Shown piece by piece: positions 12,001 through 24,320 of a stretch of DNA of 64,000 nt (positions are counted from its first letter, which is position 1; each line of letters starts with the position of its first letter). Both the position numbers and the translations under genes were made by a program. Below the pieces are notes generated by a model. The model made no database searches. It worked only from the letters and a program-made list of their open reading frames with translations, and was not told the origin of the DNA. Source of the stretch: Terebella lapidaria. Taxonomy: Eukaryota > Annelida > Polychaeta > Terebellida > Terebellidae. The DNA is taken from positions 74,477,499-74,541,498 of the forward strand of contig OX424555.1 in assembly GCA_949152475.1 (NCBI GenBank). The letters are read 5' to 3'.

Positions 12001-14100
12001 TTTGAGTGGATTGACATCAGTAAGCGCAGGGCCTCTTTTAACGCTGGGATGGGAGGGACTGGTACCTTATGACGTTATAGCGATATGCACGTGTAACGGA
12101 ATAAGGACACAAAACAGGTAACTTAATGTGATCTTATTTTTTGCACATCATGTATTATACGGTAGGGGATGAAATTATGTACATACGATAGGGGATGAAA
12201 TCAATAAAGGCAGAACCTCTAATACATTAGAAATTTATTAGAAATTTCACGGTACATGTATTCACTAGTTAGATATACCGGTAACTCGGTATCTACTGTT
12301 TTGTTCATCAGATGCCAAGTGATTACATGTACGTTTCGAGTTTCTTGTGAAGACGGTTCGCATATATATGTTGACATCACCGCCGTTCTCAGAGATCTGC
12401 ACCCCTTGATGCGACGCGATTTCAGATGATTCTCATATTATGAACGTAAGTTTGGTAAGGTCAGAGATAATTCTGAGTGGCGCACAAAACGAAGTAAAAT
12501 GGGAAATCAGCTGTTGTTATTGTCAAATGAATTATCTAGTTAATCCACCACGGTTTGTTTCACTATTTTTTCTGAGGTTATCAGGCATATATGTTGGTAT
12601 AGAACAGATAGTTTTTACCAGTGCCACTACAATGACAGTTCTCTCAGGACTGAGGACATACATCAGGTACATTGTTTATCACAGAGGTCTGAGGTGTAAC
12701 TTTGTATCTGTGTATAGCAATAAATACATCTCGCACGATTTATATTCCACGACGCAATCACGTTCAGAAGAAGAATACTTCCCTTCAACTCACAAGAATA
12801 TGATGGGTTGGTGAATAATTGGGAAGACATCCACTTTATTATGCACAGTGGTATTGTTTGCTCACATGCGGATGAACATAACAGCATGCCTACCTGATAT
12901 ATCTCTAAGGTAGCCTCTGGGCCGTGGAACAATCAGGATCTCATAATCTATGCGGCGAAATTACATTGTGGGGGTAATAACCGACAGGCACCTGTTGTTT
13001 GGGATGGCCATTCATCAACAGCATGGAGAGACAACAAAAGACTAATTTATGACCGTGGGCCGCGATGCATCTTCGCTTTTTGTTACTCACGTAGTGCACT
13101 TGTAGCATAGGAAGCCCCTGATACCGGAGGGAGCTTCTCCTAGACGTTTTGTTCGTCTCGACGAGCGAGCGTCATATCATATGTACCACTCCACCATGTT
13201 CTATGGGCACTTGGCCCCAGCATACAAGTGGCCGTGATATTGTTGAACAGCCGTGATCTATCACGCCGACAGAAACCAGTAGCATCTCCTGCACTCTCTA
13301 GTGCAATATGCAATCCGGAAATTAGCACGTGGTTATGAGTAATGATTAAACTGAGCAAACGTACCTACTGTGCTATTTTAAGATTCCTTTGGGCAGCTTT
13401 CCAGGTACTCAAGAATTATCAATGAATCTAGGATAACATAAATGCATTATGTCTCGATTGACCTATAATTTATCGACCTAGACTTATCATAAAGAAGAGT
13501 CCTACTGCATGTATGAATACGAGTCATGACTATGTAACAATTGAAGTTATTTCAGCGTGTTCTATTGCATAATTTTATGTAAACTTTATATTACTATTAT
13601 TCTCAAGATATTGCGATATTGGAGGAAGTTTGGTATATATTGGATGTCTGGTATAGATTTTTTCTGGTGAAACAAATCTTATTATGGAAAATAAGTGACA
13701 GTGGTCATATCAAACAGCAATGAGACATAATAGAGAATGCACGTTTCAGACATCTCAACAGCGCAATTGTGTACAGTAACTTGTTATTCTAGAACACGCG
13801 AGTTTTCTCTGACAAAAAGCTTTTGTGGAAGATAACAAACGGTTTATACATTTCATATCTCATGTTGATCAGTTATGATCACATTACACTCTATGATATG
13901 ATCAAGAAACTGTGAAATATAATAATGTTCGTTTGAACCAAGTATCAGTCCAAATTCCAGTTAAAGTTACCGCTCTGATCGATGATGAATGTTTAACAGA
14001 TATTACAAGTTTTACGTTCCACAAAACTCCAGAAACAAAGCCATAGTTTATATACTCAAATTGCAATATATTGTTTGTATGATCAATACATTTCTAACTA
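9048..14100. other. Intergenic DNA between the paralogues; scattered small repeats only
   Basis: Only minor structure was seen: a perfect 22-bp palindrome at 9519-9540 (core TTTGTGTACACAAA), and a short degenerate tandem at about 11945-12045 built on 'aaacgcaggccctcta' with an outlier near 12205. ORFs of up to 128 codons (11478-11864, minus; 12440-12814, plus) have no recognisable domain and no repeat or paralogue support. Confidence 0.4.
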
Positions 14101-16129
14101 TTTCAGGATATACGTCTGATATATTTCCTACTGTTCGTGCTGAGTAATCTGAGGACAATTGCAAATAACCAATTACAAAACTTTATCTACAATCTGCTTG
14201 CATATATTCCGTGATATTTTCCGATCGTCAACATCGACCGATGAACAAGCAGATTTACATGGGCTTACAGCGAAATAATTGATTCCGCTCATCTGTACCG
14301 TTCAGGTTTGAAGCAGTTTTAGATCGTTCTCGGTTTTGAGACGTTTGCGTTTCACGCGCATTTGATGGAATTTCCTCGATGTCATTCAGCATTATTGACA
14401 AGTTCTAAACACAAATTGTCTTGGACATCATGAGTAATTGAATCAGGCCTCACATTTCAGGGACACGTCACATGATCAATCGACAACGTGTTGGAAAACA
14501 GGAAGTACCTTCTGCAGGCAAAACGGATTTCGCTGTCAGCGATTTCTTGGTGTTCCTTTCTCACGTTGTAACGTTTATGCAACCTTTACATTTCGGTGTG
14601 TATATACATATAGCATGAGGTAAATTGTGGATGAATATATAGTTTATATTATCACTAATCAGGATCCCGGATCAACTGATCAATAATTTGGGAAAGGTGG
14701 AAACGTTATTGTCATTAAACCAATGTATCGTGAAATTGGGGCTCCATATAATGATGCAATAATCATGCAGGGTTTTGAGTAGGAAGTGGGAAAGCGTTCG
14801 ATTCCAACAATATAAATATAAGCATGAAATGACATCTTACCTCTCAGACACACACAATAAAATATAATTTTTTGGAATCGAAATGTGTGTTTTATTGTGG
14901 CGGCAAACCGTTGATCATCGACTAGAGCACCCCGATGACGAGTGTGAAAATATATCTTATTCAACTCCCAATGGAGAATACCGTGAAAGCACACACACAC
15001 ACATATATATATGTATCTGTAACAACTTGGTAATATATATGATATGCCTTATACTTTCGAATTCTCTTGCAGTACCTCGGAATTCTGTAGGCTAGCAGAC
15101 CTAGTAAATCTGAAAATTTCACAACAAGATCCACAGAAAAACAATGTCACCAAAGATCATGGCAATAGCGAGCGATTCCGGTAATCTTATAACAGCAGAG
15201 ACAGCTTCAATAAATTCCAACACAGATGGAGCATAACCCACGCTGTGGAACCCTCGGGGCGGCCGAATAAGACAATCAGAATGTGTCAATGGCAACTCCA
15301 TAAACTGTCCCGTCCAATCGATAGACAGGTCAAAGAAATCAACGGGACTCGTCGACATTCGAGAGCGGCTGAGATTTGTGTGAAGCTGTTCTAGGACCAG
15401 GGACCGAGACCTGAGCCCAGGGATCGACGGCCAAATATGATACCGACTCTATGGGATACCGGGCTTTGTAGTGGGATGCATCTCTGATTGAGCTATTGAT
15501 TGTTTTGGTCTCAGATTCATGACTATTGTTTACTCTCAAGCTTCCTGACTCCTGATGACAATGCAAGACTAAGTGGATTCTTCTTGATCTATCCATTTTG
15601 TGGCATTGATTGCCGACGAACAACTTTGCCAAAAAAAATATTCGGATAAAAATGCAATTAAATCACCATATTTACGTGGTATTTTTATCCCTGTTGGCAC
15701 GTTGTTTCGTTTCTCTCAAAGGCAGGTCACAATTCTGATTTAAGCCAATAATGGGTGCAACACCTATGTACATGGATGTTTTTCATTGTTGTAAATCCGC
15801 CAATGATTGAATACCTCGGGAGAGACTACAAAAAGGGTAGGCAAATATGCAACAGCAATCCAAACAAACCCCGTATTTAGACATAGCATTCCCATCAAAA
15901 TACACATCACGTTACAAGTGCAGCCTGGACCGACAATTCCCCGGCCGCTTGTTCTTTGACCCAGCACGTCAGAAGCTAAATTGAACAGGAATTTGTGTAT
16001 ATAGGTCCTCGGCTACAGTCACTAGCCACGGAGGGGGTGTTCCTCGATACAAAATACAAATCGAAATCAAGTCAAGAAAAAATATCATGATTGCATCCCA
16101 AAATGCAATCACGTCACGATGCGTCGTGA
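14101..16129. other. Intergenic, possible acceptor site near 14106
   Basis: 'aactatttcag|gatatacg' at 14106 resembles the acceptor context before the 6367 gene ('catttcag|gatacacg'). It could mark an extra 5' UTR exon of the downstream paralogue or a relic, but no coding sequence follows. A (CA)n(TA)n run lies at about 14992-15010. Minus-strand ORFs at 15119-15632 show no domain. Confidence 0.3.
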
Positions 16130-16890
16130 TTTATTTGCTATAGATATTTCCCGGCGATCTCCGCCGGCGGTTGTATTCGGGGGGCCCGCCCGAGCGAGCT
16201 CGAGTATCGGGAGAATTGGGGACGGGGGAGCGGTCGGTTGCGGGGACGGACCGAGCGAGGAAGGGAGGTGACGGGGCAGGAGATCGCGGCGCGAACACAC
16301 CACGACAAGTGACGCCGGAGACGAGGCTGGTGGAGAATCCCGAGGTCCGAGCTTGGGATGCCGTCACTCATCCCGTCGCCTTTCCTTTCTCGAGCATAGT
16401 CTGGCTACCGACTGTCCTAGCCGAATCAATACGAGAAACGACCCGAGCTTGGGAATACAGCGAGGTTGTCCACCGTCTTCTCTAGTAGGGTTTACCCAAC
16501 AACCCCCACCCCTCCTTACCTAAACCCGGGATCCAATCTGCGAGCTGGGGCCAAAGCTGCTATCATTACAAACAGCCAAGCAAAAGTGGGATTCTACAGC
16601 GGGGACCGTCGACTGCGACTGAAAAAACTGGAATGGAAGAAAACCTTGAACATCTACTGGGGACAAGGCACACGATGACAAGACTGCGGGGGATGGGTTC
16701 GCACGCCGGGCTCCCGAGCGCTGGACTCTGACAAATCCCGCTCTTCTCTCATCCTCTTCACACATCCAGGACCAAGACCATATAAGAAGCGAAGCGATAT
16801 CCCTGTGCCATTAGTGTTAGGGCAATAACACTAAAAACACGCCGGCTAATTCGGATTGGGAGCATGTAGTCTACACGGAGCAGCAAGGTA
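16130..16890 (+). promoter_or_regulatory. CpG-rich island, candidate promoter/first exon of the 20439 gene
   Basis: The block at about 16140-16790 is the most GC- and CpG-rich in the window and generates overlapping ORFs on both strands, as such composition does by chance. A TATA-like 'atataag' sits near 16780, and a donor-like 'cagcaag|gtaggt' at 16887/16888. It lies about 3.4 kb before the acceptor at 20273, parallel to the island upstream of the first paralogue. It could also be an exon or an rDNA-derived fragment; I could not match it to rRNA. Confidence 0.3.
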
Positions 16891-19174
16891 GGTTGGAGAC
16901 CACTCTTGTTAAAAAAATAATTATCGCGTGACAAAAGTACATTGGAAAATATCCTCTTTCTTCCCACAAGAGTACTTCGTATGTAAGCGGACACGATAGC
17001 AAGATGAGGCATATGATAGCGCCTTCCTCCTTAGGCACTAGGACTACATTACGGCATCCTATAAATATTTATTGGTGGCAGATACAGTCCCGGAAGAGCA
17101 TCACAACTTGCTGGGGCGAAGGAAACACGGTGCCGCAAATTATAAAATCAATGATTTTGTCACACAGGGTAGTTCGCAAAAAAAGACCTAATCTCCAGAT
17201 TAGAGTCGAGTGGATCATATTAAAACAATATATCAATGTCAATCTATTGATGTACCCCAATGAAAACTGTTCGAATCATTGAGATCTACATATCTGAAAC
17301 ATAAACCAAATGTTTAGGTTGTTGTACCGTTTTCATCATTGCAATTGTGGTGATCAAATTAATATTGAATTAAACATGAAATAATAAGAGAGATGCGATA
17401 TATGTAATATCTACTGAACAACCACAAAATATAAATATTGTGAGCACGGATCGATCCGTCACAAAGAATGTGTTAAGTAGTCTATAGTTGAAAGGAAATA
17501 TATATCTTTGTCAGGAGTTTGGAGAAGCTGTATTTTGTACATGAAACAGCATAAAAGATTTACTGTTCTCACCAGACCAGTCGCTACATTAAACATTACA
17601 AGCAAACAAAAATGGGCTTCTGTGGAACGGATGTCGAATACAATTATCACGAACATAAAACATGCTTTCTTTCATGGCACTGTTGCCAGTTTTGTGTCCA
17701 ATTCAAAGGCCTGGGTTAATTTGCATTTGCAGAATAATGGATGGCAAAATGGTTATTTTGTGTAGAAATGTTCTGGTTGTGAATATATTGCATAACATTT
17801 TAGAATGCCAGGCAAAGGGGCTGTTTGTGAATATTGTATTGTTTCAGATATGTTACATTCATGCAGGCATTTACTGTCGGTGGCCAAATATCCTGAGACT
17901 ACATGCGTGGTCAGAAGCGCCTACAGGGTGAATGATTACCGGTAATTGTTATCTAAGGTGGACATGGCCTTACGTCCAAATGTAATTCTTAAGTATGGAT
18001 GACCCCAAATGACCAGCTGATGTCAAATATAATCTGGTTTCAATGGATGACGGCTTTATTCAATTACGCCGTTAAGATGGTCTACTGGAGCACTCGCGTT
18101 CCTCGCGTGGAAACATCGCAAAGCCAGCCCACTACCTAACAAAATTCAATTATATGACAGACAGAAACCCATGTTCCTTGCCAGTCCTGGCGTAACGAGA
18201 TTTGGTTCACGGGGTCAACCCTGGTAATTAATCATTCATTGAGCACTGTGCCATTGGCAATGTCAAAATCAATTGGTCTTGTCCCATCATCTAGAGACTG
18301 AATGACTTGTCCTGATCACGAGCATCTTGTTCCCTCGGAAGACGACATTCCAGAGCATGATGCGTCATTCCCATTATAATGTATGACTCAGAAATTTCCG
18401 ACGGTCAGCGTTGTCCAACTAGAAAATCATATAATCCAAAATAAGTCTACTGTTTGATAAAATAGTATCACAGTCAACGCTAAAATTACCGGAACAAAAC
18501 AGGGTCGATCCCAGTGTCCGTGTCGCCGGGGTTATGACTACACATTGGACGTTACATATACACTTCATAACGCCTTTTAACTGGGTCACATAGCACAATG
18601 GCCAGCTCGAGTTATTTACCAACATTGATTAGGCGTGGTAAGAGGGGCCCCCGGGGTTTTGGTCAATATTGTCACCAAAGCAGCGAAGAGATAACAGATA
18701 TAACGGCGTTATGAACACGGTCGCTGCCCTCTTCGTGGCGAATGAACCTGGGATCGGCTTGTAGCTTCTCCCGACACAGTAACCCGTCATAACCGGACGT
18801 ACTTCGAGACAGTCGATGATAAAGCGGTTTGTTGTCGCGTAACAAGAGAGGTACATAGCGTCAAGTTATCGGATATCGTGGTCGGATCGATGACTACAGT
18901 TGTCCCGTGTACTCCTCATCAGATAGATGCTAATGCTCGGGGATTATGTGGCATTGAGACCCATCCCGTCCGTGGGCAGTGCTCGATGGCCATCTACATA
19001 AAGCTCATCACCGTCTCATCCTCCCAACCGCGCTGCCACTTTAATGTCATTCGGTGTTACAACAAGCTGCACTTACCAGCGACAAATCTCCATCACATGT
19101 AAATTTACATATGCCATTACGCAACCCTCTAATCTGAAAGACATGGTATCGTACAACGCCCACTGCGTATTATA
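16891..19174. other. Intergenic, nothing recognised
   Basis: No domain-bearing ORF, tRNA or terminal repeat was seen. If the upstream island is the first exon of the 20439 gene, this is intronic. Confidence 0.4.
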
Positions 19175-19297
19175 GGGTTATTGCACAATATGGGGTTTTA
19201 TGCCCGAGGGCCAAGTCTTTGAGAAGCCCGACGCGAAGCGGAGGGATTCTTGAAGACTTGGCCCGAGGGCATGAAACCCCATATTGTGCAATAACCC
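19175..19297. repeat. 123-bp foldback repeat with about 45-bp arms
   Basis: 'gggttattgcacaatatggg' through 'gagggccaagtctt' is repeated as a near-perfect reverse complement at 19253-19297 ('aagacttggcccgagggcat' onward to 'aataaccc'). The loop is short and GC-rich ('gagaagcccgacgcgaagcg'). It forms a strong hairpin and shares its right arm end with a second inverted repeat (19290-19764). Confidence 0.8.
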
Positions 19298-19764
19298 GTT
19301 TATCATATGCCAGTGGATGTCGGGAACATTTTAGTATGTTTCAAATGACCGAATCATATCCGATTAGAAAGAAATGAGCAAGAAATACAGCTTTTATTCA
19401 CATATTTATTCGATTCACAGGCCATTTCAGAGGTCCTAGAGTATCAGCGTAAAACGTAAATTGGCGGCAAAAACGTCAAACATAACGGAATCGGGCCAGG
19501 AGAGCGACCATGTGCTTTTGTTTACCCTTCAAAATAATGACGTTTTCTTGAACTGGGAGCTGCCCGGGCAAGTGTGGAATTTACAGCCCGCCGGGCAGAA
19601 GTTTGTTATTGGAAGAATAGGCACAGCTATTGAAAAACCAAATACATAGAAATGGTGTATTTTCAGGTCTAAGTTTGTTGACAGTAATTTAAATTACTGT
19701 ATAATAGCATTAACTACGCTATTCGCATCAACTGTTATTCTGGCATATGATAAAAAAGGTTATT
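19290..19764. mobile_element. About 475-bp MITE-like element with 24-25 bp TIRs
   Basis: The left end 19290-19313 ('aataacccgtttatcatatg' plus 'ccag') matches the reverse complement of 19740-19764 ('ctggcatatgataaaaaagg' plus 'ttatt') at all but a few positions. The interior includes a 62-codon ORF with no domain. The foldback at 19175-19297 abuts and shares the left TIR, so the two may be one composite. Confidence 0.5.
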
Positions 19765-20273
19765 CCCTAAAGCACGGTAACCAACCACTGCTCTTCCAGT
19801 TAGGCTTCTCCAACACGTCCCTCTATTTGTATTGAAAACATTATTACGAAAATGTGGAACCCCAGTCTTCCCAGAAAAGGCTAATATGGTATCACATTAA
19901 ACATGTACTTTACTGCCAATAAGCATCGAGGGTGTCAGATACTGTACTTGAGGACATTATAAATAGGCGACTGAGGCACAGCAGTGGGGAGAGTAATGCA
20001 CCGGTTTTATTGTGGTCATATTGGCAATGGTCGACCCCCTCCAGACCATATATCTTGTGTCCATAGAGATCTGTTTCCTGACAGCCTTTGCAAACCATGT
20101 AATGGAATGTCTGGGTATAAAAACGAGCATGTTCTTGTGTAGAAATGAGAATCATATTCTACGATATTATGTTGATATAACGTACATGTAATAGAAATGA
20201 CATCTGGATCATAGAAGAAACCAGCTGATTAAAATGAAATCTATCTATATTACTTACGACATTTACTTTTCAG

Positions 20274-20438
20274 ATACAAGAGAACAATGGATTTCCCGCC
20301 ATAGAATCCGCAAGGAACTTTGAATGAACTGACACAAAGTATGAACTATGAAGTGATGTGACCCTCATCTGGGAGGACAGACGAAACAGGGTTATCTTAT
20401 TCAGTCTGACTTCTAGTCCAAAAATAACTTTTGGCACG
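20274..20438 (+). other. 5' UTR part of exon with ATG of the 20439 gene
   Basis: The acceptor 'acatttacttttcag' ends at 20273 after a pyrimidine-rich run. A short uORF (ATG GAT TTC CCG CCA TAG) starts at 20287. The frame of the main ORF stays open upstream to an in-frame ATG at 20358, but conservation with the paralogue begins only at 20439. Confidence 0.45.
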
Positions 20439-20870
20439 ATGGTGCAGTTGTTCTATTATGAGAGTCGGGGCAAGAACTGTCGCCGTTTGTTGAGGTATGA
20501 CGGCCATCCGAGCAAGATTCTACTGTTTCCGTACGAAGGCTGGGCCCGGCCGGCCTGTATGACATACTGGGTGCTCGATGTCCCTTGGTGGACTAACAAA
20601 CGCTGCAAGATCACCGAGGTATGTGGCAATAAGCGTGTCTCAACCAAAGCCAAGATTACCAACACTGCCAATGGCGATATGTGTGTGTCCGGAAAGTTCA
20701 AGAAATCGAAAATGGCTGATCCAGACTTCAAGCTGATCTTGACAACGAACGTATCGAACGCAGACTTTCAACTGGGCTACAGCATGACGGGAACACTCGA
20801 ACGCGGCAACCGACGCTCGGGCAAGTTCGAAATGACGCACTACGCCATGATCAAACGAAAAGGCTATTGA
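20439..20870 (+). CDS. Small five-cysteine basic protein, copy 2 (unrecognised family)
   Basis: This is a 143-residue paralogue of the 6367 gene, same strand, about 14 kb downstream, about 73% identical over its full length. I chose the ATG at 20439 because MVQLFYYESRG aligns with the other copy and both share 'cacgATGGTGCA'. The in-frame ATG at 20358 would add 27 residues with no counterpart. All five common cysteines are kept (C14, C40, C56, C62, C82), as are GWARPAC, VPWW, KRC.I.EVCG, NGDMCV, LTTNVSNADFQ and the C-terminal HYAMIKRKGY. The variable cysteine of copy 1 is Met here, beside the single-residue indel. No signal peptide or membrane segment is visible. Both copies look intact, so this is a retained tandem duplication, not a decayed one. 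Function is unknown. Confidence 0.85.
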   Translation: MVQLFYYESRGKNCRRLLRYDGHPSKILLFPYEGWARPACMTYWVLDVPWWTNKRCKITEVCGNKRVSTKAKITNTANGDMCVSGKFKKSKMADPDFKLILTTNVSNADFQLGYSMTGTLERGNRRSGKFEMTHYAMIKRKGY

Positions 20871-21775
20871 CAAGGCCTGCATACACAATACATGGAAGTT
20901 TATCAAATATACATAAAATGAAAATATTTAAACACCAGTGATCATATATGTCCTATTAAATATTCAATATTATGTATCTTGCCATGATATTTCACAAAAT
21001 GTTTGCTGTACCAATATCTGTATTTCTTATAGCTTCTTGGCCAGTAATTTTAAGTTGGTTCACAAGTGCCAAATCGTCCGTACTGCTCATTGTGTAGATA
21101 CATTCATGCTTATTATCATATATTCGATCATTTTTTTGCCATGTAAGCCCGTAATAATTATATTTTCACTTTGGAAAATGATTGTCATATAACAAACGAC
21201 ATATTGCATGCTGTTCAAGCAATACATATTAAATATATGTGAAATATTGCCCATTTTTGTTTCACGATGGACATTGACAACTCGACATTGAGTCGAATGT
21301 AAAAGAAAACATCCTCCTTTAGAATATATACATTGTATGCTGTCTAAAAGCTAGTAATTGGCATTTTGTCCATAACGATTCCTGCCACCAGTATCCGTCA
21401 CAGTTGTGTTGAATACCTGAAAGTATTACAAGATATTGTGCTAGTCCTACTGAGTATCACATTGGCATATGGCATAGGCATATGTATGTACGTGTGTACA
21501 TTTTCAAACATTCCTGATTTGCCAAATGTATGTGAAATCATTGACCATTCAATGCTCAAATGCATGTGTTCAACCGTTGATCTGAATTGTTCAATTTATG
21601 TGTATGGCAATACATATATAGTCTTAGATTGTAGTGTAATCAGTGAATCCGTCGCAATAATTCCGAGGTGTAAAATGATGTTTTGTTTTGGCCAGATTTT
21701 GTTTGTCAATGTCTTCATTGCATATATTTGTTGCTATTTGATTTAATAAAGTTGGAGAAATCATCAAAGCCTGCT
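20871..21775 (+). other. Probable 3' UTR of the 20439 gene
   Basis: A canonical AATAAA occurs at 21745-21750, about 875 bases after the stop. A 126-codon ORF (21366-21746) lies inside. It is AT-driven, has no paralogue near the 6367 gene and is probably chance. Confidence 0.45.
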
Positions 21776-22084
21776 GTTTTATATGTATCAAAATTCCATA
21801 ACTTTCTGATCAATGTGCTCCAAGCTACATGTATACCAAAGACAATGTGATACAATCAAGTCATTTATACCCAAAATACTCAATGAATTAATGATCAAGT
21901 CATATTTAGCCTTTGACAAAGTCGATTTAAATATAAAATGTAATAAATCCGCAAGCTGAACTATAATCGTCATTGAAACCGATTGAAAAACATGAAGCAT
22001 GTTGGATCCGACTCGGTCTTAGATGATGAGGTAGCCGGCAGGTATTACCAGATAAATACACGAGTCATGTAGTATTTCATACCC

Positions 22085-24320
22085 TATATATATTTATTTC
22101 GTACAGTGTGTACATAAAAATCATGTAACAAAACAATACACAATGCAGGTATTAACACAACATTCATACAGCGTGTATATAAAAATAGCATTAGCAGCAG
22201 GTCAAGCAATGAAGGATTGTGTCATATTCTGGACCAGTCAACTATGACTGTTGGTCATGAACCTTATTTCTATATACTATATCGCTAATCATAGAGGCAG
22301 TGTTCAGTACGTGCTCAGTTAGTGACAGAGCATAATGGTATTCAATGCATTTGTTCAGGATAGACAATTCAGATTGAGTCATGGAGACATAATCCATTCT
22401 GTATTTACCGTGCACTAGAAGTTTTGACAATGATCTTAATAAATCATTACCATTACTATAACAAGACTGTATAAATCGGAGCACTCTGCCCAAAATCTGA
22501 TCTTGTACAGGTAAACAACCAGAAACAAGGGGTAAAAGATTACTGTGTGTTAACTGGGGCAGACCACGAATTTGTCTGATTGACTTGCGCCAAGTTACAT
22601 CAAATCTAGAGTAACACTTGTCTTCCAGATTAAGTAATAAGACTCCATAATATGGTGTACAATAACTATTAAATAACTTGTACTTTATTTCTGGATTGCA
22701 AAATCCGAAATTTGACAGTATTGAGTTCACACGCAATGTCAAGTCACGTGATAATTCATCTGCAATCATAATTTATTGTGTTTTAGGACCAGTAATATGA
22801 CCAAGATGTTTTCCATGCGAGCAGTATGGAACATAGTTTCCATCGAAATAGAAAGGCTTACATGATTTGTTCTCACCATATCGTATTAGCTGACATTTAC
22901 TAAATTTCAAATCAAAATCAAATGCAAAATCAATACAAACGTCACACATTTTTGGCAGTGCAAAGAAAGATGGTGCAGATAATGCTACAACATCAGCATA
23001 ACCAAATGCTCCCGCATACAACTGACCTATCATACATCCAAAACCTGAGTTCTTGAGGCGTGATAAAAGCTCATCAATTTACACTGCGAACTGTATAGGT
23101 GATAATACACCACTTGTTTACCACTTGTGGAGAATGATCTGGAAAAGTTGTTATTCGAAGACACATTGTTGAATTGTTTTAGTGTATATATAAAGGAGAC
23201 ATATGATTATATACAAGAGGATTCAAACCACGTTCGAGTAATAATTTGAACAGCTTCACATAGTTAACTTTATCAAAAGCTTTGGTAGCATCTAGTAAAA
23301 GCACAAAAACACCCGTTGATGATAGTAGCTAATAGTCTCTTGTAATGCAAAGGTACACATGGTGGTGGAACTTTTTTTCTTGAAACATAACTGTAAATCA
23401 CTTGATTCAAATTGTTTACAATTCTGCTGTAATATAATTCAATCTAATAACATAGCCAGAGGACTACCAAGAGCAATTGCTCTGTATTTATTAATGTCAT
23501 GGGCTGATTTACGTTTATTCTTAATAAGAGGTACAATGGTCGAAATGTTGAAGTCATCTGGCTAAAACCCATATACAATCATGGCATTGAATAACAGTGA
23601 CAAATATAATAACTTCAGTCCAAAAGTCTCTAAATCTATTTTGCAGAAAGGCTTGAGCCATGTTATCTCTTTTAATATTATCTTGATTACATTTTCACAA
23701 TGATTACTGCTTTATGACATTGGGCACGTGTACGCCTCATCACATCAGCCACGACCGCATTACGAGGTGAACCACATTGGATCCATATCTGATGCCAAAA
23801 TAAAGAAGATTCTCTATAAGGTTTACCATATGTATTCCACCCAGCCAAATTATTTTTTTGATAACTTTGACTCCCGTAAACGGTATACACTTTTCAGCCG
23901 ATACTGAACAATAGTTAATTATGTCATTGTGAAACTTCTGCAACTCTGTACAATGCTTCTGGTGATTGTAACTACAATTGACATCAGTACAGCTTGCCAA
24001 GGTATGATAATTTCATTCAACATGATTTCAGTCAACTTCACATATCTGTCAAGATGCTGCTCATTTGCAGACATCCACTTGGGATGAGGTGTGCTAGTAG
24101 TTTGCTTAGAATAATAGTATTTGACTAAATTACTCAACTCAAGGACCACTAATGAGTGGGAGGATACATTATTTCCATGATGTAAGCTAGTATATTTAGT
24201 GATATTTGTGAATAAAGCATCATTAACCAAGAAGTGGTCTACTATATGTGTACCATGACCGACAGGACTTGTGTACAGGGCTATAGGTATCACTTTTTTT
24301 ATTCCCTTCAAACATTTTTG
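22085..24320 (-). mobile_element. CR1-like LINE relic (endonuclease end, reverse transcriptase, C-terminus)
   Basis: Read on the minus strand from 24311 down, the pieces follow non-LTR retrotransposon order. First comes the end of the endonuclease (HIVDHFLVND, SSHSLVVLELS), then a linker (WNTYGKPYRES, WHQIWIQCGSPRNAV). Next are reverse transcriptase blocks (INKYRAIALGSPL near 23480; a DATKAFDKV-type block near 23290; a degraded YADD as GYADVVAL near 22985). Last comes the C-terminal part (LFNSYCTPYYG, WRKSIRQIRGLPQLTHSNLL), ending at 22242. The reading frame changes several times and there are stops, so it is dead. The 5' end is missing. The 3' tail carries an AATAAA-type signal on the minus strand near 22095. 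Clade: CR1/Jockey group by resemblance, not tested. Confidence 0.85.

Noticed and set aside
15119-15632. Two minus-strand ORFs of 79 and 97 codons
   Set aside because: No domain or conservation evidence. They overlap slightly in different frames without splice sites.
16171-16765. Overlapping ORFs of 70-104 codons on both strands
   Set aside because: Several frames are open at once in a CpG-rich block, as expected from composition; no domain and no paralogue.
21366-21746. 126-codon ORF with hydrophobic segments
   Set aside because: Lies in the probable 3' UTR of the 20439 gene, is AT-driven and has no counterpart after the other paralogue.
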